Source: Butyrivibrio proteoclasticus (lineage in GTDB: Bacteria; Bacillota; Clostridia; Lachnospirales; Lachnospiraceae). From it: DNA of 64,000 nucleotides. The stretch is from the NCBI RefSeq assembly GCF_900115735.1, contig NZ_FOXO01000005.1, positions 116,892 through 180,891 of the forward strand, written 5' to 3'. The notes beneath the pieces are model-generated. The model was not told where the DNA came from, searched no databases, and was given only the letters and a program-made list of their open reading frames with translations. Below, in pieces: positions 45,968 to 55,033 of this stretch. Numbering within the stretch: the stretch's first letter is position 1; each line of letters opens with the position of its first letter. The position numbers and the translations under genes are program-made.

Positions 45968-46639
45968 TCATTCCACTCTATTTTTAAAATAATCTATGAC
46001 ATCCAAAAGGCTCTCGCAGACTGTGTCTGCGAGGCCTCTCATTTCTGCGTCTGCGGGAATCATGTCTGGGACCATGATTGGCTTCATGCCGGCCGCATGG
46101 GCTGACCTGATCCCGTTATATGAATCCTCGATGGCAAAAGAGTCTGCGGGGTTTACTTTGAGTTTGTCGCAGGCAATGAGGTATATCTCGGGGTCAGGCT
46201 TTGATACCTTAACTGAGTCACCGCCAACTATTTCTTCGAAATAGTCTATAAGTCCTGCGTCGCGAAGCTCAGCCTCCACAACCGCTTTCCTTGTGGACGA
46301 TGCAACTGCGCATCTAACATTCTCTGCCTTTAAGTACTCCAGAATTTCTTTTACGCCAGCCTTCATCGGGAGCCTGCCGCCATCATATTTTTCATGGAAG
46401 AGTCTGCTGCTCTCCGAAAGAAGTTTATCTGCAATACCTTCGCCAAATTCTTTTGAATAAGCATCCTCGACAATCTGCCTGGTCTGGTTCATATTCGTTC
46501 CGATGCATCTGTCGAACACTTCGCGCACGTTAGTTATTCCATAACCGGATGCCGCCTCTGTCCAGGTATAAAGACATGCTCTCTCTGAATCGAAGATAAC
46601 GCCATCCATATCAAAAATTACATTATATCTGTTGTTCAT
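45968..46639 (-). CDS. HAD-superfamily hydrolase, beta-phosphoglucomutase-like
   Basis: A 223-residue HAD phosphatase. Motif I is DMDGVIFDSE, motif II CAVASST, motif III the Lys in KVSKPDPEIY and motif IV AIEDSYNGIRSA. The alpha-helical C1 cap (about 20-85) places it with beta-phosphoglucomutase and related sugar-phosphate phosphatases. Substrate unknown. It is monocistronic. Confidence 0.9.
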   Translation of the reverse strand: MNNRYNVIFDMDGVIFDSERACLYTWTEAASGYGITNVREVFDRCIGTNMNQTRQIVEDAYSKEFGEGIADKLLSESSRLFHEKYDGGRLPMKAGVKEILEYLKAENVRCAVASSTRKAVVEAELRDAGLIDYFEEIVGGDSVKVSKPDPEIYLIACDKLKVNPADSFAIEDSYNGIRSAHAAGMKPIMVPDMIPADAEMRGLADTVCESLLDVIDYFKNRVE

Positions 46640-46708
46640 TCCACTCTACCAACTCTTATAAGACTTCTAAAAAGTCCCACTATGTTTAGTCAATTTCTGT
46701 TTATTATA

Positions 46709-47428
46709 TCATGCGACATTTGTAAAGATCAGCACCGCACCTGATAGGATCAAAAGAACTATCACTATCTTTTTCACTATGAGATCATTTATCTTACCGG
46801 CACTATACATTCCAAGGCCAAGCCCGATCAGCATGAATGGTGATAGCAGCAGTGCTTTTTTTAACATATCTATAGTCAGGATTCCGTAAAAGAGATACAG
46901 TCCAAGCCTAAATGTGTTCTCAATAATAAATACTGTGCAAATGTTAGCTTTAAAAGATTTTGTGTCCTCTGTTGTCCGCCCGATATAAGCACCAAGAAGC
47001 GCTCCAACTCCGTAAAGTCCGCACAAAAAGCCTGACAAAATGCCGATAATTATAAGCAGAACTTTAGAGTTCTTAGATTTCTTTTTGGTCAATTCTCTGA
47101 GCAGCATCTCTATGCCAACAAAAATAACCAATATCCCGAAGATTATTTTTATTACGGTAACATCTGTGTTTTTTAACAGAAAAGCTCCGACAGTGCTACC
47201 AATAATTACCATGATGGCCAGAGGCAGTACTACCTTTAGATCAATTGATCTTCGCTCCTTCCAGCTAATGATCAGGTTTGTCGGTAGGCCAAGAATCAGC
47301 TCCACCGGTGATATTTCTATGTTTGCAACAGCAAAACTCATTATTGAAGTAAAAACAAGCGTGTTCGCAAAGCCGCACAGTCCCTTTACATAAAACGCCG
47401 CCAATGATGCAAGTATCCAATAAAACAT
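46709..47428 (-). CDS. TauE/SafE family sulfite exporter-like membrane protein
   Basis: A 239-residue protein with about seven to eight membrane helices. It carries the two repeated TauE/SafE motifs, G.CGFANTLV near the N-terminus and GFLCGLYGVGALLGAYIG in the middle. The family exports sulfite, sulfoacetate or related anions, but the substrate here is unknown. Confidence 0.85.
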   Translation of the reverse strand: MFYWILASLAAFYVKGLCGFANTLVFTSIMSFAVANIEISPVELILGLPTNLIISWKERRSIDLKVVLPLAIMVIIGSTVGAFLLKNTDVTVIKIIFGILVIFVGIEMLLRELTKKKSKNSKVLLIIIGILSGFLCGLYGVGALLGAYIGRTTEDTKSFKANICTVFIIENTFRLGLYLFYGILTIDMLKKALLLSPFMLIGLGLGMYSAGKINDLIVKKIVIVLLILSGAVLIFTNVA

Positions 47429-47596
47429 CTATATCTCTTTTCACATTTTAATTATAAAAAAATTCCTCAAAGCCGCGTCCATCAATCGCAGCAAAAATCC
47501 AGGCAGCTCCTGATCTTCGTCCATCGACGACTGATGACAACGCAATAGATTCAAATTATAGCAAGCATATAGTCGAGTTAATATAAAACAGCTACA

Positions 47597-48559
47597 CTAG
47601 GGATTACAGCGCTTGCAGGGAGTTTTCCCTTCACTTATCAGCTCATCCCTTGTCTTGGTGCTATATTCCTTATTTTTCTCTTTCATATCGTTAACGCTAT
47701 CGCAGCTCGGATAATGAAACTTACCTGAATTCTTGTTTACCACATATGTTGTTCCCGCCGGAATACCAGGATCATCGCTTCCTGCCGAAGATCTCACTGA
47801 GCCATTTCCGGAATCTCCGCCAGTTATTATAAAAGAATTGCTATCAGCTATCTTGCCCGCATCCGGCGCAAGCTCATTGCTGCCATCTGCATAATTAATC
47901 TCAATCCCTGGCTGAACATTGTAACAGAACACGTTAAAAGAAATTTCTTTTCCCTTATCTTCTACAGAATATGCCTCAATCTGCACTCCATCACAGAGGA
48001 GATTGTTTCCTGTAAATATCGGCGTAACCCTATACATCACATGGTTACCGGTGCTACTTACATAGTCAGCAACCTCATTCTCATATGGGAGCATGCCTTC
48101 AACATTCATGTACCTTGTCCCTGTGATCAGATTTTTTTCATTAGCATTTTCACCAGTCAACTGAAATCCGATCAAATGGCATCTATTAAAAAGATATGGT
48201 GGCTTCGAGTCCACAACGCCGGGATACTTGTTCTGTTTCCACCCTGTAGGCTTAACGGCAACTATGGACTGCCTTTCCTCTGTAGGCATCAGTTCCTGGC
48301 CAATGCAGGCTGTAGCCGCGGTACATCTTCCAAGCTGATCAAGCTCTCCATATTTTTCAAAAGAGCTGGTGGTGATCTCTTTATCCGTAAAGCCCGGAAC
48401 ATTATTATTCAAAGCTACCGACGGGCTTCCACTATAAGCCGGAACATCGTCCTCGGCGTGAGTTCCCACGCTCCAAAGCAGAAAAGAAGCCATACCCAAA
48501 GTAAGCGCCAAGACCAGCGCAAATATTCTGTTTGCAAAACTAGCTTTTGATTTTAACAT
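47597..48559 (-). CDS. Secreted DNA/RNA non-specific endonuclease with C-terminal metal-binding tail
   Basis: A 320-residue protein with an N-terminal signal/anchor helix (ALVLALTLGMASFLLWSV). The beta-beta-alpha-metal nuclease core contains NRCHLIGFQLTGENANEKNL, the equivalent of the DRGH motif with catalytic His, followed by GTRYMNVEGM. A linker leads to a C-terminal module YVVNKNSGKFHYPSC...CKRC, which resembles Ada-like Cys zinc sites on secreted nucleases. It resembles DNA-entry or nutrient nucleases of Firmicutes. The role could be DNA uptake or scavenging. Confidence 0.88.
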   Translation of the reverse strand: MLKSKASFANRIFALVLALTLGMASFLLWSVGTHAEDDVPAYSGSPSVALNNNVPGFTDKEITTSSFEKYGELDQLGRCTAATACIGQELMPTEERQSIVAVKPTGWKQNKYPGVVDSKPPYLFNRCHLIGFQLTGENANEKNLITGTRYMNVEGMLPYENEVADYVSSTGNHVMYRVTPIFTGNNLLCDGVQIEAYSVEDKGKEISFNVFCYNVQPGIEINYADGSNELAPDAGKIADSNSFIITGGDSGNGSVRSSAGSDDPGIPAGTTYVVNKNSGKFHYPSCDSVNDMKEKNKEYSTKTRDELISEGKTPCKRCNP

Positions 48560-48707
48560 GACATATTTCTTTCCCCCCTGATAAAATTACAGGTGTTTCT
48601 TTATTTCTTTTATAAGCCCTTCGTCTCTTTACCCTGCATCTATTCTATTTTTTCTTTAGTATTTATCAATAATTATCGTTATCTATCTAGCCTTTCTCTT
48701 AACTTGC

Positions 48708-48797
48708 TCAAAATCTCACGCCGCATATTTCGCAGGTGATCAGCTGATTAAACGCAAAGTCCTTTCTACCGGTTGACATTCCCCAGATCAAAAACAT
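48708..48797 (-). pseudogene. N-terminal remnant of the zinc-ribbon protein encoded at 53785-54162
   Basis: The 29-codon minus-strand frame MFLIWGMSTGRKDFAFNQL ITCEICG corresponds residue by residue to the start of the 54162-53785 protein (MFFIMGITDGRKDFNFNQL ITCSICG) and then stops. The rest of the gene is lost. Confidence 0.75.
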
Positions 48798-48800
48798 ATC

Positions 48801-48986
48801 TTACACTCCCTCCGGCCACGCCTGGCCTACATCCAATTTATTTTCCACAAGCCATGCATCCTCAACGGATACATACCTCATCTCGTCATTCTCATTTACA
48901 ACTGTCACTGACACCTTCGGCTTCTGCCCCGGCTGAAGCTCCTCACAGCCATAGTCACCGTCATATATCTGCTTAATAGTCCACAT
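48801..48986 (-). CDS. Small conserved hypothetical protein
   Basis: A 61-residue acidic protein starting at ATG 48986 after GAGGAGGAG. It begins MWTIKQIYDGDYGCEE and ends DAWLVENKLDVGQAWPEG. It looks like the short proteins of unknown function found in Clostridia. The strong RBS supports expression. Confidence 0.65.
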   Translation of the reverse strand: MWTIKQIYDGDYGCEELQPGQKPKVSVTVVNENDEMRYVSVEDAWLVENKLDVGQAWPEGV

Positions 48987-49186
48987 GACAAAAGCTCCTC
49001 CTCGGAATATTATACTATACTCGTCGATTTTCATATCTATTATTTCTCGGCTTTATAACTCGCCTCGCTTCACTTTGAGGGACTGCCGTGCTTAAAAGAA
49101 GAGGGGGCGCCTAGTGGTTCTTTGGCTGGGCGGATTGTTTGTGGCGTGGCGGGTGACCTTTGTGGCTGGGTTGGTAATTGACCACT

Positions 49187-49594
49187 GTAGGATAAAAACA
49201 TTATTTTCTGCGGGTTTTATCCTACTTTTTTTCACTTTTATAGTGCCGTTTTACGGAAATGTGGGATAAAAAAGTGAAAAGAGCTGATATTATCCCACAT
49301 TTTCAGCTCTTTATCACTACGATTTTGCTGAAATGTGGGATAAGAATGTAAAAAGTAATGTTTTTATCCCACAAATTGGTTGAAACGAAGCATTTGAAAA
49401 TGAAATTTGTGGGATAAAATGGATCAGAAATATAGTATTTATCCTACTCCCCAACAAAAATCTCACTCTAAAAAGTGAAATCTGTAGGATAAAAAGAGTA
49501 AAAATCAAACAATTATCCCACAAAACAAAAAAATCAACATTCCCAGGACAGGCATAGTAGGATAATTTTACAAAAACAGCAGCGTTTTTCCTAC
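49187..49594. repeat. Inverted-arm array B2: six GTRGGATAA-N20/21-TTATCCYAC units
   Basis: Units lie at 49187-49225, 49261-49298, 49335-49372, 49409-49447, 49484-49521 and 49557-49594. Lengths are 39, 38, 38, 39, 38 and 38 bp; period 73-75 bp. The last right arm is degenerate (TTTTCCTAC). Middles are A/purine-rich, the complement of those in B1 (for example AAAGAGTAAAAATCAAACAA against the reverse complement of 44417-44436). The array is therefore B1 in inverted orientation. It lies 145 bases upstream of the lipoprotein gene. Confidence 0.9.
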
Positions 49595-49738
49595 TCTCCT
49601 CAAAGAAGCACCAACGTAACAATGCTACAATGTGCCAAGGCAGTAATGCTCCAATGTGCCGACTTATCCGTACCTTGCTAGAAACTCACTAGCGTAAAGT
49701 GATATTATATTAAAGACACTCATGGAGGCCTATCTGCA

Positions 49739-51445
49739 ATGAACATAAAGAAATTATTACCAATACTATCTATTGCGCTCCTCATCACAGGATGCGGTAA
49801 AGATATTCAAACTGAAAATGCTGATTCCAGCTCAGCAAAAGAAGTATCTTTTACTGAAATACAATCCCAGGCAGACTCAGAAGAAGTGGCTGAGACAGCT
49901 TCTACCACCGAAACCTCTGAAATATCTGAAGAAGAGCTTAATGAGTTCACAGAACTGTTTAACACACCAGAATACAAAGGTTTCCTCATCGAGCCCTTTA
50001 ATAGTCCTGATGACATAGATTTAAGCGCAGTATTTTATTATGGCGCTGGGATTGATGTTAAAGATGTTAGTGAAGATGAAATTAATGATTATCTGGCTGC
50101 AGCCGATCAGGCTCAGGTATATGGGGACCTGTATGTCATAAGGGCTGCTGACTTTAATGAGTTCTTTGAGACTCATCTTGGAACCAGCGCTCCCAATGAG
50201 CTTCCTGACTCTTATTGGACTTATGTAGCAGCTCATGATTCATATTATTACTACCATTGGGATTCTATGTATGATGGAAAGGATTTCGAATGCACTTCTG
50301 TGGAAAAAGATGGCGATAACTACACCCTTAGATTTGAGCTGAATACAGAAAAGCACTACGAAAGATACGCTGACAGAATAATAAAATTTACAAAATCCGA
50401 TGATACTATCATTTTGAAATCCAATTCCATTCAGTGGGATGACAACTGTGATGAGACGCAGACCTTTGACGTTGAACTTTTCCCTTCTGAAACGCCAATA
50501 CACTTTGTCACATATCAGCCAGATCCTGAAGACGGAATAAAAATAGCACTTATCAAAGATGGAAAGTTCCTGACAAATATAAACACCAGCATATTCAGAG
50601 GCAGTGACTACAATACCAAACTTAATAAGATTACTGCCGTTAGCTTTTTTGACTTTAATGCTGATGGAATAAAAGACATCCTTATAATTGGCGAATCTGA
50701 CAAGGGTGAAAATATTCGTTTGGAAGAATCCGTTCCGAACGAATACTACTACGAAACCTGCTATGGAATAGATGAAAAACTTGAAGAAGAGCTTGCCAGT
50801 AACATTACAGTTAGTTCTATAAAGAGTGCCCTGCTAGGCAACAATCCCGAATGCAAGTTTGACAATTATAAAGATGCCTATGCTCATATAGCAGGGCTTT
50901 ACAATATGTCCGGAGACAACTATGCTTATGCCCTCATAGATGCTGACGGTGATGATGTTCCTGAGCTCGTCATTGATTATCCGGGTTATCGTGTGTCTCT
51001 CTACTCATTTGAAAATGGACTCATCCACTGCCTGATGTATAAATGGGCTTACGGTGCCGGTGGTAACTACGGCTACATGTATGCTCCGGGAAAGGGATTG
51101 TATATCAACCACAACACTGACTATGCCGGAGCTGTTCAATATGATTCTTACATGACCAGCCATAATGGCAAAGAAATTGCGACAGACTTTTATGTTGAAA
51201 GTCTATACTTCAAAGATACTGATGGGGATAAAACTCCCTCAGAAGAGGAACTGTCTGCTACAGATGAGATGGATGTTTATGAGGCTTATTATCGCAACTG
51301 CACTGACAAAGAAATGTCCGAGGATGAGATCAAAGCTCATGTTGCTGAATACGATACTTATCAGTATGAAGAACTAACCGGGAACATGAGTTACGATGAA
51401 TTGATCAGCAGCTTGATTTCTTTTTCCTTCAGGTCTATGAACTGA
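49739..51445 (+). CDS. Large lipoprotein with calcium-binding-like FG-GAP motifs
   Basis: A 568-residue lipoprotein (lipobox LLITGCGKD, Cys19) with a Ser/Glu-rich linker and a large extracellular part. Two loops, FFDFNADGIKDILIIG and ALIDADGDDVPELVIDY, have the D-x-D-x-D spacing of calcium-binding repeats seen in VCBS/FG-GAP-like proteins. No enzyme signature is recognised. It stands alone between arrays B2 and A2. Confidence 0.75.
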   Translation: MNIKKLLPILSIALLITGCGKDIQTENADSSSAKEVSFTEIQSQADSEEVAETASTTETSEISEEELNEFTELFNTPEYKGFLIEPFNSPDDIDLSAVFYYGAGIDVKDVSEDEINDYLAAADQAQVYGDLYVIRAADFNEFFETHLGTSAPNELPDSYWTYVAAHDSYYYYHWDSMYDGKDFECTSVEKDGDNYTLRFELNTEKHYERYADRIIKFTKSDDTIILKSNSIQWDDNCDETQTFDVELFPSETPIHFVTYQPDPEDGIKIALIKDGKFLTNINTSIFRGSDYNTKLNKITAVSFFDFNADGIKDILIIGESDKGENIRLEESVPNEYYYETCYGIDEKLEEELASNITVSSIKSALLGNNPECKFDNYKDAYAHIAGLYNMSGDNYAYALIDADGDDVPELVIDYPGYRVSLYSFENGLIHCLMYKWAYGAGGNYGYMYAPGKGLYINHNTDYAGAVQYDSYMTSHNGKEIATDFYVESLYFKDTDGDKTPSEEELSATDEMDVYEAYYRNCTDKEMSEDEIKAHVAEYDTYQYEELTGNMSYDELISSLISFSFRSMN

Positions 51446-51728
51446 AACTTTATATTGCACTCTTTGAAGAAGCACTCCGCTTTCTTTGTATCATTGCACT
51501 TTTTGGTGCCCCAGATCTGTATGTTCATCTCTTTTTATAACTCCTTGTGTTAAAGCATCTGAAACTTTTTATATTCGTTTTTTATTGCAAACGCTGTGAT
51601 TATGTCAACAATATACAATACATTTGCAACCAGATAAAATATCATTTTGGTTAGAGATATCTTTTTATCATGTGATAGCATCGAGATTATTCTATCTACC
51701 ATTCGGGTGTCAGATCAAGCCTGTCTTT
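51446..51728. other. Intergenic stretch with a possible membrane-protein remnant
   Basis: A 31-codon minus-strand frame (51550-51645) encodes a hydrophobic helix (FYLVANVLYIVDIITAFAI) plus a charged tail. It could be the C-terminal remnant of a membrane protein. No other gene is seen before array A2. Confidence 0.35.
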
Positions 51729-51977
51729 CTGCCTCTATCGTACTATTCACATATATAGGCAGTTCTTTTAGCCTTAGATATTCTGCCTATATCACATATA
51801 TCTCAAAAGAGGCAGAATTTCAATTCAAATTTCAACTGCCTATATCAATAGCACTCTAAATAAAGGCAGAGACCATCCCGAATAATCAACTGCCCACATC
51901 TACATTACTCGTGATATAGGCAGAACTACGACCGCAATTTTAACTGCCACTATTTGAAACATACTGGATAGTGGCAG
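51729..51977. repeat. Palindromic repeat array A2 (five repeats, four 20-bp spacers)
   Basis: Repeats lie at 51729-51762, 51783-51815, 51836-51869, 51890-51923 and 51944-51977. Spacers of exactly 20 bp lie at 51763-51782, 51816-51835, 51870-51889 and 51924-51943. The arms are the same as in A1 and A3 (CTGCC / GGCAG with AT flanks), but the spacer sequences are unlike those of A1 and A3. Confidence 0.9.
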
Positions 51978-52002
51978 TTTTACACCAACTATCTCTTTAA
52001 AA

Positions 52003-52183
52003 TTAGTACTTTTTTATCCTCATAAAATAATGATTCTCGTCTTCACCTGCTCTATATGCCCCATTATTCATCATATGAAACGCCGTGATATGTATTAGTT
52101 AACCCATTCTCATCGGTAGGTAGCTCTGTTATGTATTCCCATTGTGATCTGGCATCGTCAACGTTTATTCTTCGAAGTTCCAT
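52003..52183 (-). pseudogene. Internally deleted GNAT acetyltransferase remnant
   Basis: The minus-strand frame from ATG 52183 reads MELRRINVDDARSQWEYITE and ends NTYHGVSYDE, a typical GNAT N-terminus, then stops at 52064. In another frame up to 52003 a second piece, EDENHYFMRIKKY, resembles a GNAT C-terminus. The acetyl-CoA-binding middle is missing. It lies just downstream of an intact GNAT gene. Confidence 0.55.
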
Positions 52184-52222
52184 TACTGCTCCTCACTTTC
52201 CCGGATAACTGCTTATCTTGAA

Positions 52223-52771
52223 TTATTGCAGTTTCTTAACCATATGAATATCATCTGCATAAGTACCGTCCTGATACTTGTTTGCCTTAGGTATCCTTCC
52301 GCACTCCTTAAAGCCAAGGCTCTCATAGAGGTGATATGCCCTGTCATTACCACCAACTACCGTAAGTTCTGCCTGCTCATATCCCAGCTCTTTTATTGTA
52401 AAAAGAAGCTGCTCCAGCATGAGACGTCCCAGTCCAAATCCAGTGTACTTGTGATAAAGAGCAATTCCGATATCTACACGATGCCTGGCCCTGCGTCTGC
52501 TTCCTATAGGCTGAAAAGAACAGTTGCCAGCATATTCTCCATCAACAAAAGCAAGCATCAGCATGGAATCCTCAGATGCATTCTTGGCATTGATAAACTC
52601 TACCTCAGACTCAGCCGTGTACTTTACTTCATCAGGGTCGCAGAGAAGAAACCTTGTTTCTCCGCAAACAGTCTTCAGATAATCAACCAAAAGCTGCGCT
52701 TCCTCCGGCTTAGCGTTTCGAAGCAATATTTTCTTTTCCCCGAGCATATACTCTTTTTCTTCAAAAACCAT
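52223..52771 (-). CDS. GNAT family N-acetyltransferase
   Basis: A 182-residue protein; ATG 52771 after AGGTGG was chosen over an upstream in-frame start. It has GNAT motif A (IALYHKYTGFGLGRLMLEQLL, with the acetyl-CoA loop G-F-G-L-G-R) and motif B (LTVVGGNDRAYHLYESLGF). The acceptor is unknown. The multi-hairpin element copy 2 lies directly upstream on the same strand, ending in a terminator-like hairpin plus T6 about 30 bases before the start. Confidence 0.9.
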   Translation of the reverse strand: MVFEEKEYMLGEKKILLRNAKPEEAQLLVDYLKTVCGETRFLLCDPDEVKYTAESEVEFINAKNASEDSMLMLAFVDGEYAGNCSFQPIGSRRRARHRVDIGIALYHKYTGFGLGRLMLEQLLFTIKELGYEQAELTVVGGNDRAYHLYESLGFKECGRIPKANKYQDGTYADDIHMVKKLQ

Positions 52772-52809
52772 TTTTCCACCTCTTCTTTCTATATGTGCCT
52801 CTGCTAAAA

Positions 52810-52936
52810 AAGAATGTCGCTTGCGACATTCTCGCGCCGAGCGCGGTTGCATTTATGCAACATCTTCCAATCGCGCGAGTGCGCTTCCTTAGCGGAGCGA
52901 TTTTTTATATCATAGGAAGCAATTTCCTATGATATA
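52810..52936 (-). repeat. Dispersed multi-hairpin element, copy 2 (upstream of GNAT gene)
   Basis: It is the reverse complement of 17313-17440, over 90% identical in the core by eye. Read on the minus strand it has the AT-rich hairpin, the conserved GC-rich core and a final hairpin GAATGTCG/CGACATTC followed by T6, terminator-like. Compared with copy 1 (GCATGTTG/CAACATGC), both arms changed in step. It lies in the 5' region of the GNAT gene. Confidence 0.8.
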
Positions 52937-53201
52937 AAAATGCCCCATCAAACGACTGTCTGATGAGGCTCATATACCATAATTAAAATACAGCTATGCT
53001 CTATTGTAACTATTCCTCATCATGCATATCAAAAACAGATCCCTGATTGTATTTCACGGATTCATTATTGACCATATTAGAATTGACGAGGATACTCTTA
53101 ATCATAGCTGCTCTCTTTCTGAAAATTATTAGTTGTTAGTATAATTATCTGACAACTTGCTGTCAATATGTTTTTTCATTTGACCTCAGAATTTCTTGGA
53201 T

Positions 53202-53465
53202 TTCGGATAAGATTGGCTTTTATGAACCGATTTATCCGTACTTTTTCTAGGTTTTTGGTGGTTTTGATTCTTGTTTTACGGATAAGATTGGCTTTAATGA
53301 ACCAACTTATCCGTACTTTTTCTAAGTTTTTGGTGATTTTGATTCTTGTTTTACGGATAAGATTGTCCTTAATGGACCAACTTATCCGTACTCATCATGC
53401 AAAAGAGATCCTGCAGAGCCAAAAAATACGGATAAAATCATGCTTTAAGACTAATCTTATCCGTA
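53202..53465. repeat. Inverted-arm array C: four TACGGATAA-N21-TTATCCGTA units
   Basis: Units lie at 53202-53240, 53277-53315, 53352-53390 and 53427-53465. Each is exactly 39 bp and the period is exactly 75 bp. Inner bases next to the arms pair further and covary: ATTGG/CCAAC in unit 2 and TTGTCC/GGACCAA in unit 3. The arms share the GGATAA core with array B. Confidence 0.9.
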
Positions 53466-53784
53466 TCTCGCTAAAACTTCACTCCAACTAGAACCTCACC
53501 CCAGCTAGCACCTCACTCCAACTAGAACCGCACTCCTAAAACAGCCGTAAAACAACTCTTTTTCCGGGGGATGTACGGACAAGGCACCTTTAGCATTATC
53601 TTAATCAGTCCATGTCCTCCACATCAATTAGCTTAATCTATGTTTCACTAACCATCTGAGCAAACACTCCCATGCCTGGGATCTTCTCGCTACAGTTATT
53701 CCCACCATTGTATTTGCAGTTTTCCCCCAAAAAGCATGCGCTAGCAGCTATGACCATTACAGTTTTCCATCCTTCTTACGTCTA
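53466..53784. other. Intergenic stretch with short imperfect tandem repeats
   Basis: About three imperfect copies of a 16-18-bp unit (CTCACTCCAACTAGAAC-like) lie at about 53472-53538. The rest up to the zinc-ribbon gene holds no recognisable gene. Confidence 0.5.
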
Positions 53785-54162
53785 TCAAAACCTCGTTCCA
53801 CATTTCGGACAAAAATCAAAATCCTCAGTTGTCTCGTATCCGCACTGCCTGCATCTCTTATAGCCAGTAGTAAACCCTCTTCCACTGCTTACCTGAGTCA
53901 GATGGCTTGGCAAGATCTCTACCTCCTCGTCCCTGGCAATCATCTTACCAATCTCCGGATCAAGCTCATAAACAGTTCCGCAGCAGCTAGTCTGCACATA
54001 GTAATGTCTGTTCCACTTGAAAGTCGGTATAAAGAAAAGAGACAGCACTGTATATGTCATAAACACATTGAAACGTCCATATTTTCCGCAGATGGAACAG
54101 GTGATCAGCTGATTAAAGTTAAAATCTTTCCTGCCATCTGTGATTCCCATGATAAAAAACAT
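53785..54162 (-). CDS. Zinc-ribbon membrane-associated protein
   Basis: A 125-residue protein; ATG 54162 chosen because the paralogous remnant at 48797 starts at the same residue. An N-terminal Cys pair (TCSICG), a hydrophobic segment (TYTVLSLFFIPTF) and a C-terminal zinc ribbon (RCRQCGY...FCPKCGTRF) are visible. Function unknown; members often sit in the membrane with both ribbons facing the cytoplasm. Confidence 0.75.
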   Translation of the reverse strand: MFFIMGITDGRKDFNFNQLITCSICGKYGRFNVFMTYTVLSLFFIPTFKWNRHYYVQTSCCGTVYELDPEIGKMIARDEEVEILPSHLTQVSSGRGFTTGYKRCRQCGYETTEDFDFCPKCGTRF

Positions 54163-54251
54163 TTTTCTCTTCACCCCTGTTTTATATATTTTGCAAGCTC
54201 AGAGTTTTGCTGTAAAAAGAACTGATCTCTGACTATCTGCTTTACCATGAC

Positions 54252-54554
54252 TTAAACCTCATAATCCAGACAGCTTCTTATCTTGGTATAAGGCCTTACC
54301 TTGGAATCAGCCACTGCTACATGCTCAGGATGCACAGAATATCCCTTGAGTGCCTCTACACTCTCAAAAGTTGAATCAAGCATCAGGTCTGCGTTAGAGG
54401 ACTCAAGGCCATTTATGTTAACCTTGATATCAACGATCCCGGGGACCTTGCCCTTTAATCCCTCAAGCCCTTCTTTGATTTCCTGCTTGATAGCCACCTT
54501 CTCCTCTGCAGAAAGCTCATCCTTAAGTGTCCATAAAATCACATGCTTAACCAT
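54252..54554 (-). CDS. Dabb (stress-responsive A/B barrel) domain protein
   Basis: A 100-residue protein starting MVKHVILWTLKDELS after AAAGGGAG, with the conserved dimeric alpha/beta-barrel pattern ending HPEHVAVADSKVRPYTKIR. An upstream in-frame start at 54614 is less likely. Family members bind or modify small hydrophobic ligands; the role here is unknown. It lies close behind the glutaredoxin-like gene and is probably in one operon with it. Confidence 0.85.
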   Translation of the reverse strand: MVKHVILWTLKDELSAEEKVAIKQEIKEGLEGLKGKVPGIVDIKVNINGLESSNADLMLDSTFESVEALKGYSVHPEHVAVADSKVRPYTKIRSCLDYEV

Positions 54555-54623
54555 TTTCGCTCCCTTTATCCTTTCCATCAATTCCTTATTCCGCTCAATC
54601 GTATCCATTACCAAATATCCCTC

Positions 54624-54935
54624 TTAACACCCTTTCCTTCCACTTTTATGGTCTTCTATAGAGCAAGCATCAGGTGTTCCATATTCAATTAAGCCCACAA
54701 CCGCAGGATCAAGAGTTATACTGCCATCTTCGAGAACAAAGGCCGGTATGCCAACATCGCCAATTTCCTTGGAATGATCGAATGCCGGATTGGTATCGCG
54801 AAGTCTGGTAAAAGCTCCCATGTTCCTGATATTCTCACCGATGTTAATATACTCAAATTCATTCTCACGTCCAATTATCTGCTCATGGATGTAATCGCAG
54901 TAGGGACATGTAGGCATTCCGTAAATCTTAATCAT
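54624..54935 (-). CDS. Glutaredoxin-like thiol-disulfide protein
   Basis: A 103-residue protein starting at ATG 54935 after GGAGGG. The active site is CPYCD at residues 10-14 (MPTCPYCDYIHEQ) and the cis-Pro loop is GIPAFVLEDGS. It is likely a cytosolic disulfide reductase. It is longer at the C-terminus than short glutaredoxins, ending with two extra Cys. Confidence 0.88.
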   Translation of the reverse strand: MIKIYGMPTCPYCDYIHEQIIGRENEFEYINIGENIRNMGAFTRLRDTNPAFDHSKEIGDVGIPAFVLEDGSITLDPAVVGLIEYGTPDACSIEDHKSGRKGC

Positions 54936-55033
54936 TGTTTTCCCTCCAAATATCAAATCAATCAAGAAGTCTTAATATACTATCAACTAATTATCTTGAT
55001 ATATTCCAATTGAACTTTCTAGTAGCTTTTGTT

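Noticed and set aside
49317..49622. A 101-codon minus-strand frame across array B2
   Set aside because: It runs through the inverted-arm repeats. The hydrophobic translation comes from AT-rich repeat sequence, and there is no RBS or family.
53168..53491. A 107-codon plus-strand frame with three similar hydrophobic segments (FLVVLILVLRIRLALMNQLI type)
   Set aside because: It coincides with array C. The period of exactly 75 bp keeps the frame open, and dyad symmetry of the DNA explains the sequence better than coding. No RBS is present.
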